Part shown: one piece after another, positions 53,469 to 61,900 of the stretch | Layout: each line of letters begins with the position of its first letter | Position numbering within the stretch: position 1 is the stretch's first letter | NCBI RefSeq assembly: GCF_003815775.1 | Contig: NZ_CP033926.1 | Location: 1,860,001 to 1,924,000 of the forward strand | DNA from: Chryseobacterium joostei | GTDB taxonomy: Bacteria > Bacteroidota > Bacteroidia > Flavobacteriales > Weeksellaceae | DNA: 64,000 nucleotides | Direction of reading: 5' to 3' | Translations under genes and position numbers: made by a program | The notes under the pieces: model-generated | The model's database searches: none | Seen by the model: only the letters and a program-made list of their open reading frames with translations | What the model was told of the DNA's origin: nothing

Positions 53469-53981
53469 ATGACAGATTTTCAAAAATACATCCAAAGATA
53501 TTTAGACCTAATCCCTTCCGGAGACTGGTCAGCTGAATTAATAAAATCAGAAGAGAAAACGGCAGGAATTTATTCTAATCTTACCGAAGAACAATCTCAA
53601 TTTTCCTATGCTGAAGGTAAATGGACACTGAAAGGCGTACTATTGCATTTATCGGACACTGAAAGAGTTTTTCAGTACAGAATACTGGCCATTGCCAGAG
53701 GTGAGAAAAATAATCTCCCTGGCTTTGATGAAAATGAATATGCTGAAAAATCCAATGCTAATGAAAGATCCCTTGAATCTTTATTGGATGAGTACAAAAT
53801 TGTTAGAAAATCTTCCAAAATTCTATTGGAAACCATGAGTCCTGATGCTTTACAAAGTATTGGTACAGCCAATGGTCATGAAATTTCAGTAGAGACCATT
53901 GGAAAACTTATTATTGGCCATAATTATCACCATTTGAATATTATTGAGGAAAGATATTTATCTAAATTGGGATGGATGTAA
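53469..53981 (+). CDS. DinB-family protein
   Basis: A 170-residue four-helix protein of the DinB/YfiT group. The metal-site histidines are seen in KGVLLHLSDTERVFQYRI (with Asp and Glu) and at the C-terminus in LIIGHNYHHLNIIEERY. Members use a metal to carry out thiol transfer or hydrolase reactions, or have unknown function; it is not a DNA polymerase. Monocistronic or paired with the GNAT gene upstream. Confidence 0.9.
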   Translation: MTDFQKYIQRYLDLIPSGDWSAELIKSEEKTAGIYSNLTEEQSQFSYAEGKWTLKGVLLHLSDTERVFQYRILAIARGEKNNLPGFDENEYAEKSNANERSLESLLDEYKIVRKSSKILLETMSPDALQSIGTANGHEISVETIGKLIIGHNYHHLNIIEERYLSKLGWM

Positions 53982-54027
53982 ATGAAACAAACATTAAAGT
54001 AGTTTCAAAATCATATTTTACCCATAG

Positions 54028-54092
54028 AATATTAATAGAGACGGGCTAAAGCCCGTTTTTATTTAACTCCCTTTCAACGGCTTTAGCCAAAA
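54028..54092. repeat. REP-like dispersed element with two palindromic cores
   Basis: A palindrome ACGGGCTAAAGCCCGT (54041-54056) and a second core GGCTTTAGCC (54079-54088) are separated by about 22 bases. Flanks TTTTGG and CTCTATTAATATT resemble the ends of the decayed copy at 28269-28342. The first hairpin, followed by five T, can also serve as the terminator of the DinB-family gene. Confidence 0.6.
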
Positions 54093-54134
54093 CTTTTTTT
54101 AAAAAAAACACGTTTCTATTTACCCCTCAATTTT

Positions 54135-54165
54135 TTGTCCAAAATTCATATATTTTTTACCTTTA
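54135..54165 (+). promoter_or_regulatory. Promoter of the TsaC gene
   Basis: TTG at 54135-54137 and TACCTTTA at 54158-54165 are 20 bases apart, in good agreement with TTG-N19/20-TAnnTTTG (last base differs). The ATG is 27 bases downstream. Confidence 0.6.
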
Positions 54166-54192
54166 TCAACTGTTTTGAATTCAAATAAAATT

Positions 54193-54741
54193 ATGGAAAA
54201 AATAATCGAAATATTAAAGTCCGGCGGAACTATTCTTTATCCTACTGATACCATTTGGGGGATTGGTTGTGATGCTACCAATATAGAAGCTGTCAATAAG
54301 ATTTTTGACATCAAGAAACGCGAGAAAAATAAATCCATGATTATTTTGGTAGAATCTGAAAAAAGGCTTCAGGATTTGGTAGATGTTCCTGAAATGGCTT
54401 GGGAAATCATTGACCTAAGTGAAAAACCAGTGACTATCGTTTATGAAAATCCAAAAGGATTACCTAAGGAATTACTTGCTGAAGATGGAAGTATAGGGAT
54501 CAGATTGGTAAAGAATGATTTTTGTAAAAAATTAATTACAAAGCTGAACAAGCCATTGGTTTCTACATCTGCCAATTTCAGTGGTGAAAAAAGTCCCTTG
54601 AAGTTTTCTGACATCTCACCAGAAATGATAAGTCTGGTAGATTATGCTGTGGAAGAAGACAGGGATAAGGTTTCAAAATATTCAGGTTCTTCAGTCATCA
54701 AAATATGGAGTGATAATAGGATAAAGGTTCTCAGAGAGTAA
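54193..54741 (+). CDS. tsaC: L-threonylcarbamoyladenylate synthase (TsaC/YrdC type)
   Basis: A 182-residue single-domain enzyme that makes threonylcarbamoyl-AMP from threonine, bicarbonate and ATP for the t6A modification of tRNA. The nucleotide-binding groove is visible: GGTILYPTDTIWGIGCDA, KKREKNKSMIILV, then SIGIRLVKNDF and LVSTSANFSGE. The ATG at 54193 is chosen over an upstream TTG. No tRNA-modifying partner adjoins it. Confidence 0.94.
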   Translation: MEKIIEILKSGGTILYPTDTIWGIGCDATNIEAVNKIFDIKKREKNKSMIILVESEKRLQDLVDVPEMAWEIIDLSEKPVTIVYENPKGLPKELLAEDGSIGIRLVKNDFCKKLITKLNKPLVSTSANFSGEKSPLKFSDISPEMISLVDYAVEEDRDKVSKYSGSSVIKIWSDNRIKVLRE

Positions 54742-54773
54742 AAATTCTGAGTTACCTTATTTATTTTTTAGAG

Positions 54774-54809
54774 TCTTGTCAGTTCATATCGGCAGGATTT
54801 CTTTTTTTT
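54774..54809 (+). terminator. Weak terminator after TsaC
   Basis: TCTTGTC and GGCAGGA pair with two G-T pairs around a 10-base loop. A T-rich tract (CTTTTTTTT) follows. Confidence 0.45.
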
Positions 54810-54814
54810 AATTC

Positions 54815-54822
54815 TATCTTTG
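54815..54822 (+). promoter_or_regulatory. Candidate -7 element of the SnoaL-like gene
   Basis: TATCTTTG matches TAnnTTTG exactly, 27 bases before the ATG at 54850. The -33 element is not clear. Confidence 0.5.
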
Positions 54823-54849
54823 CAAAACTCAACTCATAAAATACATGCT

Positions 54850-55194
54850 ATGAATCATCAGGAATTCGCTAAAATGTGGGTAGAAGCCTGGAACTCTCGT
54901 GATTTGGAGGATATTCTCTCCCATTATTCTGAAGATATTGAGATCACAACTCCCATGATTGCCATGGCTACCGGAGGAAAGGAAAGTTCTTTAAAGGGAA
55001 AAGAGGCAGTTCGTGAATACTGGAAAAAAGCATTGAAAAAATTTCCGGATCTTCACTTTGACCTGATTCATTCAACGGCGGGAGTAGATTCTGTAGCATT
55101 ATTTTATAAGTCTATTATGGATAAACATGCTGTAGAAGTGATGTTTTTTAATGAAGAGGGAAAAATTAGTAAAATGTACGCTCATTATGATTAG
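54850..55194 (+). CDS. SnoaL-like (NTF2-fold) protein
   Basis: A 114-residue cone-shaped alpha+beta protein of the SnoaL/NTF2 group: NHQEFAKMWVEAWNSRDLEDILSHYSEDI, then GKEAVREYWKKALKKFPDLHFDLI. Such proteins bind small ligands or isomerise them, but no catalytic residues can be assigned. The longer frame starting at 54820 uses a TTG inside the promoter element and is rejected. It lies 36 bases before the CCA enzyme gene. Confidence 0.88.
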   Translation: MNHQEFAKMWVEAWNSRDLEDILSHYSEDIEITTPMIAMATGGKESSLKGKEAVREYWKKALKKFPDLHFDLIHSTAGVDSVALFYKSIMDKHAVEVMFFNEEGKISKMYAHYD

Positions 55195-55230
55195 TGAACG
55201 GCATGGTAGAAATTGACGCTATTATAAACG

Positions 55231-56649
55231 ATGAAAATTAATCTTAATCAAAATAAGAATTTAAAACTTTTTAAAATAATTTCTGAAGCTGCAGAAAGGA
55301 ATAACCAGTCTGTATATATTGTTGGTGGATATGTTCGCGATCTTCTGATGAAGAGAAAGGCTTCTACTGACATCGACTTTGTGACTGAGCAAAGCGGTAT
55401 TGAGCTAGCTCAGAATGTAGCTAAGGATATTGATCCTAAATTAAAGGTTTCTGTATTCAAAACCTATGGAACAGCCATGATTAAGTACAAGGATCTTGAA
55501 CTTGAATTTGTGGGTGCCAGAAAGGAAAGCTACACAGAAAACAGCCGTAAGCCTGAAGTGGAGGGCGGAACTTTGGAAGATGACCAAAAAAGAAGAGATT
55601 TCACCATCAATGCGATGGCAATTTCTTTAAATAAAGATAATTTCGGGGAACTTATTGATCCTTTCAACGGGATTGAAGATCTGGAAAAAGAAATTCTAAG
55701 AACTCCATTAGAGCCTGCTCAAACCTATTCTGATGATCCATTGAGAATGATGAGAGCAGTACGTTTTGCTTCAACCCTAGGCTTTACCATTGAAGAAAAT
55801 TCTTTAAATGCCATTAAGCAGGAAGCTGAAAGAATCAGTATTGTTTCCATGGAGAGAATCATGGTGGAGTTTAACAAGATTATGTTATCTGAAAAACCTT
55901 CTGTAGGATTAAAATTGATGGAACAAACCGGGCTTTTAAAGCTTATTATTCCTGAATTAATAGAGCTTAAAGGTGTAGAGGAAGTAGAAGGACAAACCCA
56001 TAAGGATAACTTTTACCACACCCTTGAGGTAGTGGATAATATTTCTGTGAATACCGATAACCTTTGGCTGCGCTGGTCTGCATTACTTCATGACATTGGA
56101 AAAGCTCCTACGAAAAAGTTTGTGGAAGGAACAGGCTGGACTTTCCACGGACATGAATTTTTAGGCTCAAAAATGGTAAAGACTCTTTTCCAGAGGCTGA
56201 AGCTGCCATTGGGAAGTGACATGAAGTATGTTCAGAAAATGGTAAAACTTTCTTCCAGACCTATTGCCTTGATTACAGATGATGCTTCAGATTCTGCATT
56301 AAGAAGGCTTTTATTTGATGCCGGAGAAAACCTTGAGGAACTTTTTACGCTTTGCAAGGCGGATATCACCACTAAAAACTCCAAAAAACAGGAGAAATTC
56401 AAGAAAAACTTTGAATATGTGGCTGTTAAGATCAAGGAAGTAGAGGAAAAGGATCAGGTAAGAAACTTCCAGCCTCCTATCACCGGAGAGGAGATTATGC
56501 AAATGTTTGACCTTAAGCCGGGACGTGAAATCGGTATTTTAAAGGAAAAAGTGAAAGAAGCAATCCTTGAGGGGGAAATTCCGAATGAAAAGGAAGAAGC
56601 AACCAGGTTTGTTATTGCAGAAGCAGAAAAACTGGGATTAAAAATATAA
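55231..56649 (+). CDS. cca: CCA tRNA nucleotidyltransferase with HD domain
   Basis: A 472-residue enzyme that adds or repairs the 3' CCA of tRNAs. The nucleotidyltransferase head shows YIVGGYVRDLLMKRKASTDIDFV with the two metal-binding Asp, then RRDFTINAMAISL and RMMRAVRFASTLGF. Neck and body regions follow. A C-terminal HD phosphohydrolase domain is present (LLHDIGKAPTKKF, HGHEFLGSKM). Poly(A) polymerase I shares the head, but the HD form is usual for CCA enzymes of this group. It is followed by a strong terminator. Confidence 0.93.
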   Translation: MKINLNQNKNLKLFKIISEAAERNNQSVYIVGGYVRDLLMKRKASTDIDFVTEQSGIELAQNVAKDIDPKLKVSVFKTYGTAMIKYKDLELEFVGARKESYTENSRKPEVEGGTLEDDQKRRDFTINAMAISLNKDNFGELIDPFNGIEDLEKEILRTPLEPAQTYSDDPLRMMRAVRFASTLGFTIEENSLNAIKQEAERISIVSMERIMVEFNKIMLSEKPSVGLKLMEQTGLLKLIIPELIELKGVEEVEGQTHKDNFYHTLEVVDNISVNTDNLWLRWSALLHDIGKAPTKKFVEGTGWTFHGHEFLGSKMVKTLFQRLKLPLGSDMKYVQKMVKLSSRPIALITDDASDSALRRLLFDAGENLEELFTLCKADITTKNSKKQEKFKKNFEYVAVKIKEVEEKDQVRNFQPPITGEEIMQMFDLKPGREIGILKEKVKEAILEGEIPNEKEEATRFVIAEAEKLGLKI

Positions 56650-56668
56650 TTGAATTTTACAAAGTATA

Positions 56669-56703
56669 AAATACGGCTGGATGTTTCACATCCAGCCGTA
56701 TTT
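56669..56703 (+). terminator. Strong terminator after the CCA enzyme
   Basis: AAATACGGCTGGATG and CATCCAGCCGTATTT form a perfect 15-bp stem around a 5-base loop, with T-rich flanks. It begins 20 bases after the stop codon. Confidence 0.88.
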
Positions 56704-56732
56704 CGTTTACTTCAATGAGGTATATAACAAAG

Positions 56733-56760
56733 CCGGACGGGCCCTAAGAGCCCGTCCGGA
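56733..56760 (-). terminator. Strong terminator after the B12 uptake genes
   Basis: CCGGACGGGC and GCCCGTCCGG make a GC-rich 10-bp stem. On the minus strand a CTTTGTTAT tract follows. It ends the BtuB-BtuG unit converging on cca. Confidence 0.82.
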
Positions 56761-56818
56761 AAAAAACACAAATGATGAAAAAATAAAAAATTATTTTGCG
56801 TACGCCTAAGCGTTATTC

Positions 56819-57886
56819 TTAATTTTTATAGAACCCGTTTGTTCCAACTCCTGCCGTAAAGTTTTTCAATAGAGAACCATTGTTCGCGTTGTAAACATTT
56901 ACTTTACCATCTTCTGAGAAGTTTGCGTCTGCGGCAAAGATTCTACCATCAATAACGTCAAAACCATAAACATTCCCTACGGCTGTAACAATAGGTGTAG
57001 TAGGAACAGCTGTAGAATTAACAGCCATACCATAAACTTTATTGGTATCAGTGATAAAATAGAACTTATCACTATCTGCTCTCAATTTCTGAACTTTAGG
57101 AATTCCTGTAAGAGTAGTTGTTGTAAAAGTTCCTGCAGAAGAATTGATCTTGTAAATGTATGAGTCTGTATTATCAGAAACCAATACATAAGCGCTTCCT
57201 TTGTAAGAAATAAGATCTTTAATAATCCCTACGCTAGGTAGTGTAATCGTCTTGCTTATAGTATTTGTAGACGGGCTTACAACACTGATTGTATACCCTG
57301 TTGCAAACGAATCAAAAGGAGGAGCAGTATTATAACCAATACCATCAGTCTGTACAATAATATTTCCTTCTGCTTCAACTACCTTTTCAGCATAACGTGG
57401 GAAACTAACACTATTTACATAGGTGTTATCTGCAATATTATAGGCATTAAGCTTTCTTACATCCGCAAAGTTATTGTTCGTTACAAAATATTTATTTCCA
57501 GAGAATGCTATATATCTTGGATTATCAAGATTAGCTATTACCGTAGCTTGTTTTCTGAATGTATAACGGTTTACAATATCAATTTTGTTAGGAACATTCG
57601 CTACCAAATAAGCACGATCTCCAAGGAAGCCTATACTTTGAAGTACCTTACCAAAAGATTCCTTATTGTTATTCTCAGAATAGATGTTAGTAAATATATT
57701 TCCAAGGCTGTTGCTCAAGAAAGTAACATCAGAGGTAGGCTTTGTAAATCCACCTTCGTTGGAAACAAGGATTCCGTTTTCATAGGTAGTTGACTGAGTA
57801 GTCTCAGTGTCATTATCGCTGCTACATGAAACATTGAAAAGTAACATGGAAGCAAATGCAAGAGGTAAAATTCTTTTGATATTCAT
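56819..57886 (-). CDS. BtuG-like beta-propeller lipoprotein (YncE/DUF5074 type)
   Basis: A 355-residue lipoprotein (LLFNVSC, Cys21). The mature protein is made of about seven repeated four-strand blades, e.g. NGILVSNEGGFTKPTSDVTFL, LGDRAYLVANVPNKIDIVN, NPRYIAFSGNKYFVTN, VVEAEGNIIVQTD, YKGSAYVLVSDNTDSYIYKIN and DKFYFITDTNKVYGM. This is a YncE-like beta-propeller. In Bacteroides, BtuG is a surface propeller lipoprotein that binds vitamin B12 and caps BtuB. Here it directly follows a BtuB-like gene behind a cobalamin riboswitch, so I read it as the BtuG counterpart. Direct B12 binding is inferred. Confidence 0.85.
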   Translation of the reverse strand: MNIKRILPLAFASMLLFNVSCSSDNDTETTQSTTYENGILVSNEGGFTKPTSDVTFLSNSLGNIFTNIYSENNNKESFGKVLQSIGFLGDRAYLVANVPNKIDIVNRYTFRKQATVIANLDNPRYIAFSGNKYFVTNNNFADVRKLNAYNIADNTYVNSVSFPRYAEKVVEAEGNIIVQTDGIGYNTAPPFDSFATGYTISVVSPSTNTISKTITLPSVGIIKDLISYKGSAYVLVSDNTDSYIYKINSSAGTFTTTTLTGIPKVQKLRADSDKFYFITDTNKVYGMAVNSTAVPTTPIVTAVGNVYGFDVIDGRIFAADANFSEDGKVNVYNANNGSLLKNFTAGVGTNGFYKN

Positions 57887-57904
57887 ATATATTTAATTTT
57901 ATTT

Positions 57905-59734
57905 TTAAAAATTGATATTTAAACTTACACTATAATTTCTTTTAGGCAATGGATAAGCGAACATAGTATAATAGACTTGATTGAAAACATTATTAACCTT
58001 GAACCCTATGGTATACTCCTTATGGAACGTAAGACCAAGCCCGGCATTCATTACAAAATAATTTTCCAAAGCCTCACTTCTCTTTTCGTTGGAATCTGTA
58101 TAGGTAAGCCCGTTAAAAAGCCCCTGAACATATACTTTTATAAACTCATACTGGTAATCAATATTTCCAGTGAACTTATGAAATGGCACATACATCAATT
58201 GCTTTTTCTTTTCAAGATCCTGAGAATTTGTATAGGTATATCCAAGGCTTCCTTTTAATAGATGCTTACCAAACCTTTTCATATACTCCATTTGAGCCTC
58301 TACCCCATATGATCTTACATGATCTGTGTTTACAGGACTATAATATCCCGAGAAAGTTGGAAGCCATCTTATCATATCGCGGATATCCAGATAAAAAGGA
58401 GCGACTGACATCTGAAGATCTCCTACCTTAAACTGGTTTCTCAGTTCAAACTGATAGGATGTCTCTGGCTTTAAATCCATATTACCTCCCGGCTGCCAAT
58501 ATAAATCATTGAAAGATGGAGCCCTGAAGTTTCTTGAAACACTCAGCCCGAGAGTATACCAATCTACGGCATTCCATTTTCCGGAAAAAGAAAACAGTAC
58601 AGGAGAGCTAATTTTTCCAACGAAATCTTTTCGTATTCCGGCTTCAAGACGTAGATCTGTTGCAGGAAAATATCTTAATAATCCAGAAACTGATCCCATA
58701 TTTCGACTTACATGATCTATTCCGGAACCATATCCTTCTCCTTTATTAAGCTGATACTCTCCAATAACATTGAAGTTCCATTTAGAGTTAAAGAAATAAT
58801 TGAAATCATTCTTCAGGATATAATTCTTCCCAGTTCCACCACTAGTCTGAGGACCATCAGCTTTAGCAAAATACTGGAAATTTTCCTCCGTATAGGCTGC
58901 CTTGAAAGAGTTATTGAATTGTGTTTTATTCCAATCCCATGAAATCAGACTTCTTACATTTTGAGTTCTGTATTTCGTTTCAGTTTCGTTATCAAAAAGA
59001 ACCGGATAATGCTGTTGTCCGTTAAAGAACTCCGAAATCCATGAAACCTGATGGTGTGGAGCAATTTTATAGGCTGCAGCAATATTGAAATTTGTATTGT
59101 AGTATTGTCCGTTTCTATTGATGTAGCTTTTAGCCTCTTTTACTTCATAATCATTCTCACTTACAGAATAGTTCCCCGAAGCCTTAAAGCTGAATTTTTC
59201 ATTGCTATAAGCTCCTTTAAGCAAGTTGTTATAGGTATTAAAAGATGCTACTTCTGAAAATAGTGTACCATGAAACCCTTTATTAAAGTCGAGATTATTA
59301 TTCAGGTGAATACTTCCGCCGATAGCTCCGGAGCCATAGGTAACACTTCCTCCACCGGCTTTTATTCCGATCTGGTCATACCCGAACAAAGAAATATTAT
59401 TGATATCTCCCTGTCCTAAAAAATTAGAGTTAATATTAATTCCATTCCATACAAAAGCCGTCTGTTGGGCGGTGGTTCCTCGGAAAGATGGTGAAGAAAC
59501 TGCTCCACGTCCGTTTTCCTTAATGTAAACAGCAGACTGGAATCTCAGCAGTTCAGAAAGATTGCTGGAATTTTTTTGGGCATCTTCAGTACTAATAGTT
59601 TTTACAGGATGAAAAAGCTTTACCTTATTCATCTGACTATCGAAAATATAAATCGTATCAACCACTTTCTCCTGTCCGAAAAGAAAGCAGCCGTAAGACG
59701 ACAAAAACAGTACTAAAGATCTTTTTATACCCAT
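57905..59734 (-). CDS. btuB: BtuB-like TonB-dependent receptor (vitamin B12)
   Basis: About 609 residues from the ATG at 59734 (MGIKRSLVLFLSSYG, signal ending in GQ); a TTG nine codons upstream is less likely. A short plug is visible (STEDAQKNSSNLSELLRFQSA, VSSPSFRGTTAQQTAFVWNGI, GAGSV-like KAGGGSVTYGSGAIGG), with a 22-strand barrel ending in LNINF. There is no carboxypeptidase-like domain. A cobalamin riboswitch lies 48 bases upstream and the BtuG-like lipoprotein 18 bases downstream, so cobalamin import is strongly supported by context. Expression should be repressed by B12. Confidence 0.92.
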   Translation of the reverse strand: MGIKRSLVLFLSSYGCFLFGQEKVVDTIYIFDSQMNKVKLFHPVKTISTEDAQKNSSNLSELLRFQSAVYIKENGRGAVSSPSFRGTTAQQTAFVWNGININSNFLGQGDINNISLFGYDQIGIKAGGGSVTYGSGAIGGSIHLNNNLDFNKGFHGTLFSEVASFNTYNNLLKGAYSNEKFSFKASGNYSVSENDYEVKEAKSYINRNGQYYNTNFNIAAAYKIAPHHQVSWISEFFNGQQHYPVLFDNETETKYRTQNVRSLISWDWNKTQFNNSFKAAYTEENFQYFAKADGPQTSGGTGKNYILKNDFNYFFNSKWNFNVIGEYQLNKGEGYGSGIDHVSRNMGSVSGLLRYFPATDLRLEAGIRKDFVGKISSPVLFSFSGKWNAVDWYTLGLSVSRNFRAPSFNDLYWQPGGNMDLKPETSYQFELRNQFKVGDLQMSVAPFYLDIRDMIRWLPTFSGYYSPVNTDHVRSYGVEAQMEYMKRFGKHLLKGSLGYTYTNSQDLEKKKQLMYVPFHKFTGNIDYQYEFIKVYVQGLFNGLTYTDSNEKRSEALENYFVMNAGLGLTFHKEYTIGFKVNNVFNQVYYTMFAYPLPKRNYSVSLNINF

Positions 59735-59781
59735 ATTATTCCACTTTTCCTCCGAAAGCAATATGTTTTTTTGATTATTAT

Positions 59782-59935
59782 TCTGGCAGGTCTCCTGACT
59801 TTCGCTTTCTGTGCCTTCCCGTTTGTACAGTGGCTGTTTACAGAAACTTTTGTTGCGATTTACAGTTGCGGGGACAGTCTGGGCGTCTCACCCAATTCCC
59901 TTTTCATTCCAATATGCTGGAAACCAAAATTTTTG
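59782..59935 (-). promoter_or_regulatory. Cobalamin (B12) riboswitch
   Basis: Read on the minus strand, the region holds the conserved class I blocks in order: AAAAGGGAA, GGGTGAGACGCCCAGACTG, CCCCGCAACTGTAA, AGCCACTG, GGGAAGGC and the B12 box AGTCAGGAGACCTGCC. The box lies at about 59784-59799. It is upstream of the BtuB-like gene, with 47 bases to its ATG containing a Shine-Dalgarno-like GGAGG (near 59745-59750), rare in this phylum. B12 binding would shut the unit down, by hiding the start region or ending transcription; I cannot tell which. Confidence 0.93.
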
Positions 59936-60099
59936 CAAAGATAGCTTTTTAAATGTATTGACCAAAAATCAGACTTATAGGCCAACCTTTGCATTTTGTG
60001 ATCATCTGTACCTATTTTTAGCAAAAATAAATACATATAGATTTACTGTAAAAATTCAGATAACTGTAAGCCTGAAACATTACATATATAAAATAAAAA
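59936..60099. other. Leader region between pafA terminator and riboswitch
   Basis: About 160 bases upstream of the riboswitch on the minus strand, where the B12 operon promoter must lie. I see no clean TAnnTTTG in it and no open frame. Confidence 0.4.
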
Positions 60100-60126
60100 C
60101 AGCTGCCTCCCATACGAAAGCAGCTG
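60100..60126 (-). terminator. Terminator after pafA
   Basis: CAGCTGC and GCAGCTG form a perfect 7-bp stem around a 13-base loop. On the minus strand TTTTTATTTTAT follows. It lies 24 bases after the stop codon. Confidence 0.8.
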
Positions 60127-60149
60127 ATTATATATAACAATATGTTTAC

Positions 60150-61796
60150 TTATTTACCGATTACTTCCGTAATTGGGTTTCCTACATTTCCACTTGGGAA
60201 TTGAATTTTTAGTAATGAAGAAACTGTAGGCGCAATATCCGTCATATGATAAGCCTTATTGCTTTCACCCTGCTTAACTCCCCATCCCATAAAGATTAAT
60301 GGAATATGTGAATCATAAGAATTCCATACACTGTGTGTAGTTCCTGTTTTGGAGTATGGTGGAAGCATAGAGTCATGAGAAATCAATTGGATATCACCAC
60401 TTCTCTGTCTGTTGATTCCGTTGATAATTCTTTGCTTAATGGGCTCCGGAATACTAGATTCCTGAACTTTATCTACAGAAACAGCATATAAAACAGTAAG
60501 ATCTTTTTCCAATTCCTTTACCGTAAAGTTTCTTACATCATCCAACTCAAGTTTGCTGTCTGCCAATACTTTTCTGTCAAAATAAATCTGATAGTTATCA
60601 ATTGCATTAATCAATTTATCTGCGCCAAATTTAGCTTTCAACTTTTCGTTAATATTCTTCTCAGCTCCTTCTCCGAAGAAACCTGTAGGTATTTTATGTT
60701 CTTTCAGGAATCCTACCGAATGAGCACCACCGTGGTCAGCAGAAAGGAAAACGGTGTACTCACCTTTTCCAACCTTTGAATCCAGGTAGTTGAAGAATTC
60801 TGCTAAATCCTGATCTAGTCTGATATAAACATCCTCCACTTCAATGGAATTCGGTCCGAACTTATGCCCGGCATAATCAGTAGAAGCCAAGTTGATTGCT
60901 AAAAAGTCAGTAATAGCATCACCTCCTAGTTTTTCACCCTCTACAGAAGCTTCCGCCAACTTCAAAGTCAGCGTATTTCCGAAAGGTGTGTAACGAATGT
61001 TATCTTTTTTTGTCTGATAATCTTTTGCTAAATCATTGTAAGGGAAAGTAGGTGTCTTTGCACTTCCCAATAACCCTTCCCAGGAAGAATTGTCAGGCGA
61101 ACTTTCTGTATACTGATTGATTGGAAGTAAAGTATTCCAGCCATTTGCTACTAATTTTTCCGGTAAATTCTGAGAGTTGAATGATTTCACCCACTGAGGA
61201 AGATCATTCATATACCATGTGCTTGTAATAAAATTTCCGGTACTGTCATCAAACCAGAACGCTCCGTTCGGAGTATGTCCCGCAGGAAGAATGGAAGCAC
61301 GGTCTTTCAAAGAAACACCAACTACTTTCCCTTGGAAATTGGTTGCCAGTCTTAATTCATCCGTTACCGTTGTAGACCAAAGGTTTTTCGGAGAGTGGCT
61401 TCCTGTTTTTGTATTGGTAGTTCCTACCGGCTGCACACTGTCGTCTGCAGTACAGTATACCCCTTTACCCGTTTCCTTATCCGTCCAGTCGTTTCCGGCA
61501 ATCCCGTGAATTGCAGGTACAGATCCTGTATAAATACACGTGTGTCCTAGCGCTGTAATGGTTGGAACATACGGAATGTGTACATTATTTAAAGAATAAC
61601 CTGTATTCAATAATCTTTTGAAACCGTCATTTCCATATTTGTTGTAAAAACGGTATAGATAATCCCAACGCATCTGATCCACTACCAGACCTACTACTAA
61701 TTTGGGTCTTTCCAATTGAGAATTTCTGTTCTTCTGCGCATTGATTGTAACTACGGACAAAAAAGTAGCTGCCGCAATTGAAATGTTCCTAAGCAT
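60150..61796 (-). CDS. pafA: PafA-type phosphate-irrepressible alkaline phosphatase
   Basis: A 548-residue secreted phosphomonoesterase (signal ending in INAQ), of nearly the same length as PafA of Elizabethkingia meningoseptica (546). Active-site residues align with that enzyme, shifted by two to three: Asp40, nucleophile Thr81 (VPTITALGHT), Asn102 (GNDW), Lys165 and Arg167 (SLKDRAS), with metal ligands in LASTDYAGHKFGP and SADHGGAH. PafA hydrolyses phosphomonoesters and is not product-inhibited by phosphate. It is monocistronic, with an element matching TAnnTTTG upstream. Sequence alone does not say whether it is regulated by phosphate. Confidence 0.95.
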   Translation of the reverse strand: MLRNISIAAATFLSVVTINAQKNRNSQLERPKLVVGLVVDQMRWDYLYRFYNKYGNDGFKRLLNTGYSLNNVHIPYVPTITALGHTCIYTGSVPAIHGIAGNDWTDKETGKGVYCTADDSVQPVGTTNTKTGSHSPKNLWSTTVTDELRLATNFQGKVVGVSLKDRASILPAGHTPNGAFWFDDSTGNFITSTWYMNDLPQWVKSFNSQNLPEKLVANGWNTLLPINQYTESSPDNSSWEGLLGSAKTPTFPYNDLAKDYQTKKDNIRYTPFGNTLTLKLAEASVEGEKLGGDAITDFLAINLASTDYAGHKFGPNSIEVEDVYIRLDQDLAEFFNYLDSKVGKGEYTVFLSADHGGAHSVGFLKEHKIPTGFFGEGAEKNINEKLKAKFGADKLINAIDNYQIYFDRKVLADSKLELDDVRNFTVKELEKDLTVLYAVSVDKVQESSIPEPIKQRIINGINRQRSGDIQLISHDSMLPPYSKTGTTHSVWNSYDSHIPLIFMGWGVKQGESNKAYHMTDIAPTVSSLLKIQFPSGNVGNPITEVIGK

Positions 61797-61818
61797 CCAA
61801 GTAAATTTTTATTGATCA

Positions 61819-61826
61819 CAAATTTA
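61819..61826 (-). promoter_or_regulatory. Candidate -7 element of pafA
   Basis: On the minus strand TAAATTTG matches TAnnTTTG, 22 bases before the pafA ATG. No clear -33 element. Confidence 0.5.
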
Positions 61827-61861
61827 GGGGTTTTGAAAGTTTTAGAGTATGAAATTTTATT

Positions 61862-61869
61862 TAAATTTG
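61862..61869 (+). promoter_or_regulatory. Candidate -7 element of the 61901 gene
   Basis: TAAATTTG matches TAnnTTTG, 31 bases before the ATG. It and the pafA element form a divergent promoter pair in a 104-base gap. Confidence 0.45.
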
Positions 61870-61900
61870 ATCTTTATTCAATTCCCTAACCCAATTCATC

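Noticed and set aside
53469..53981. DNA polymerase IV (also named DinB)
   Set aside because: The protein is 170 residues with the His pattern of the DinB/YfiT fold, not a Y-family polymerase.
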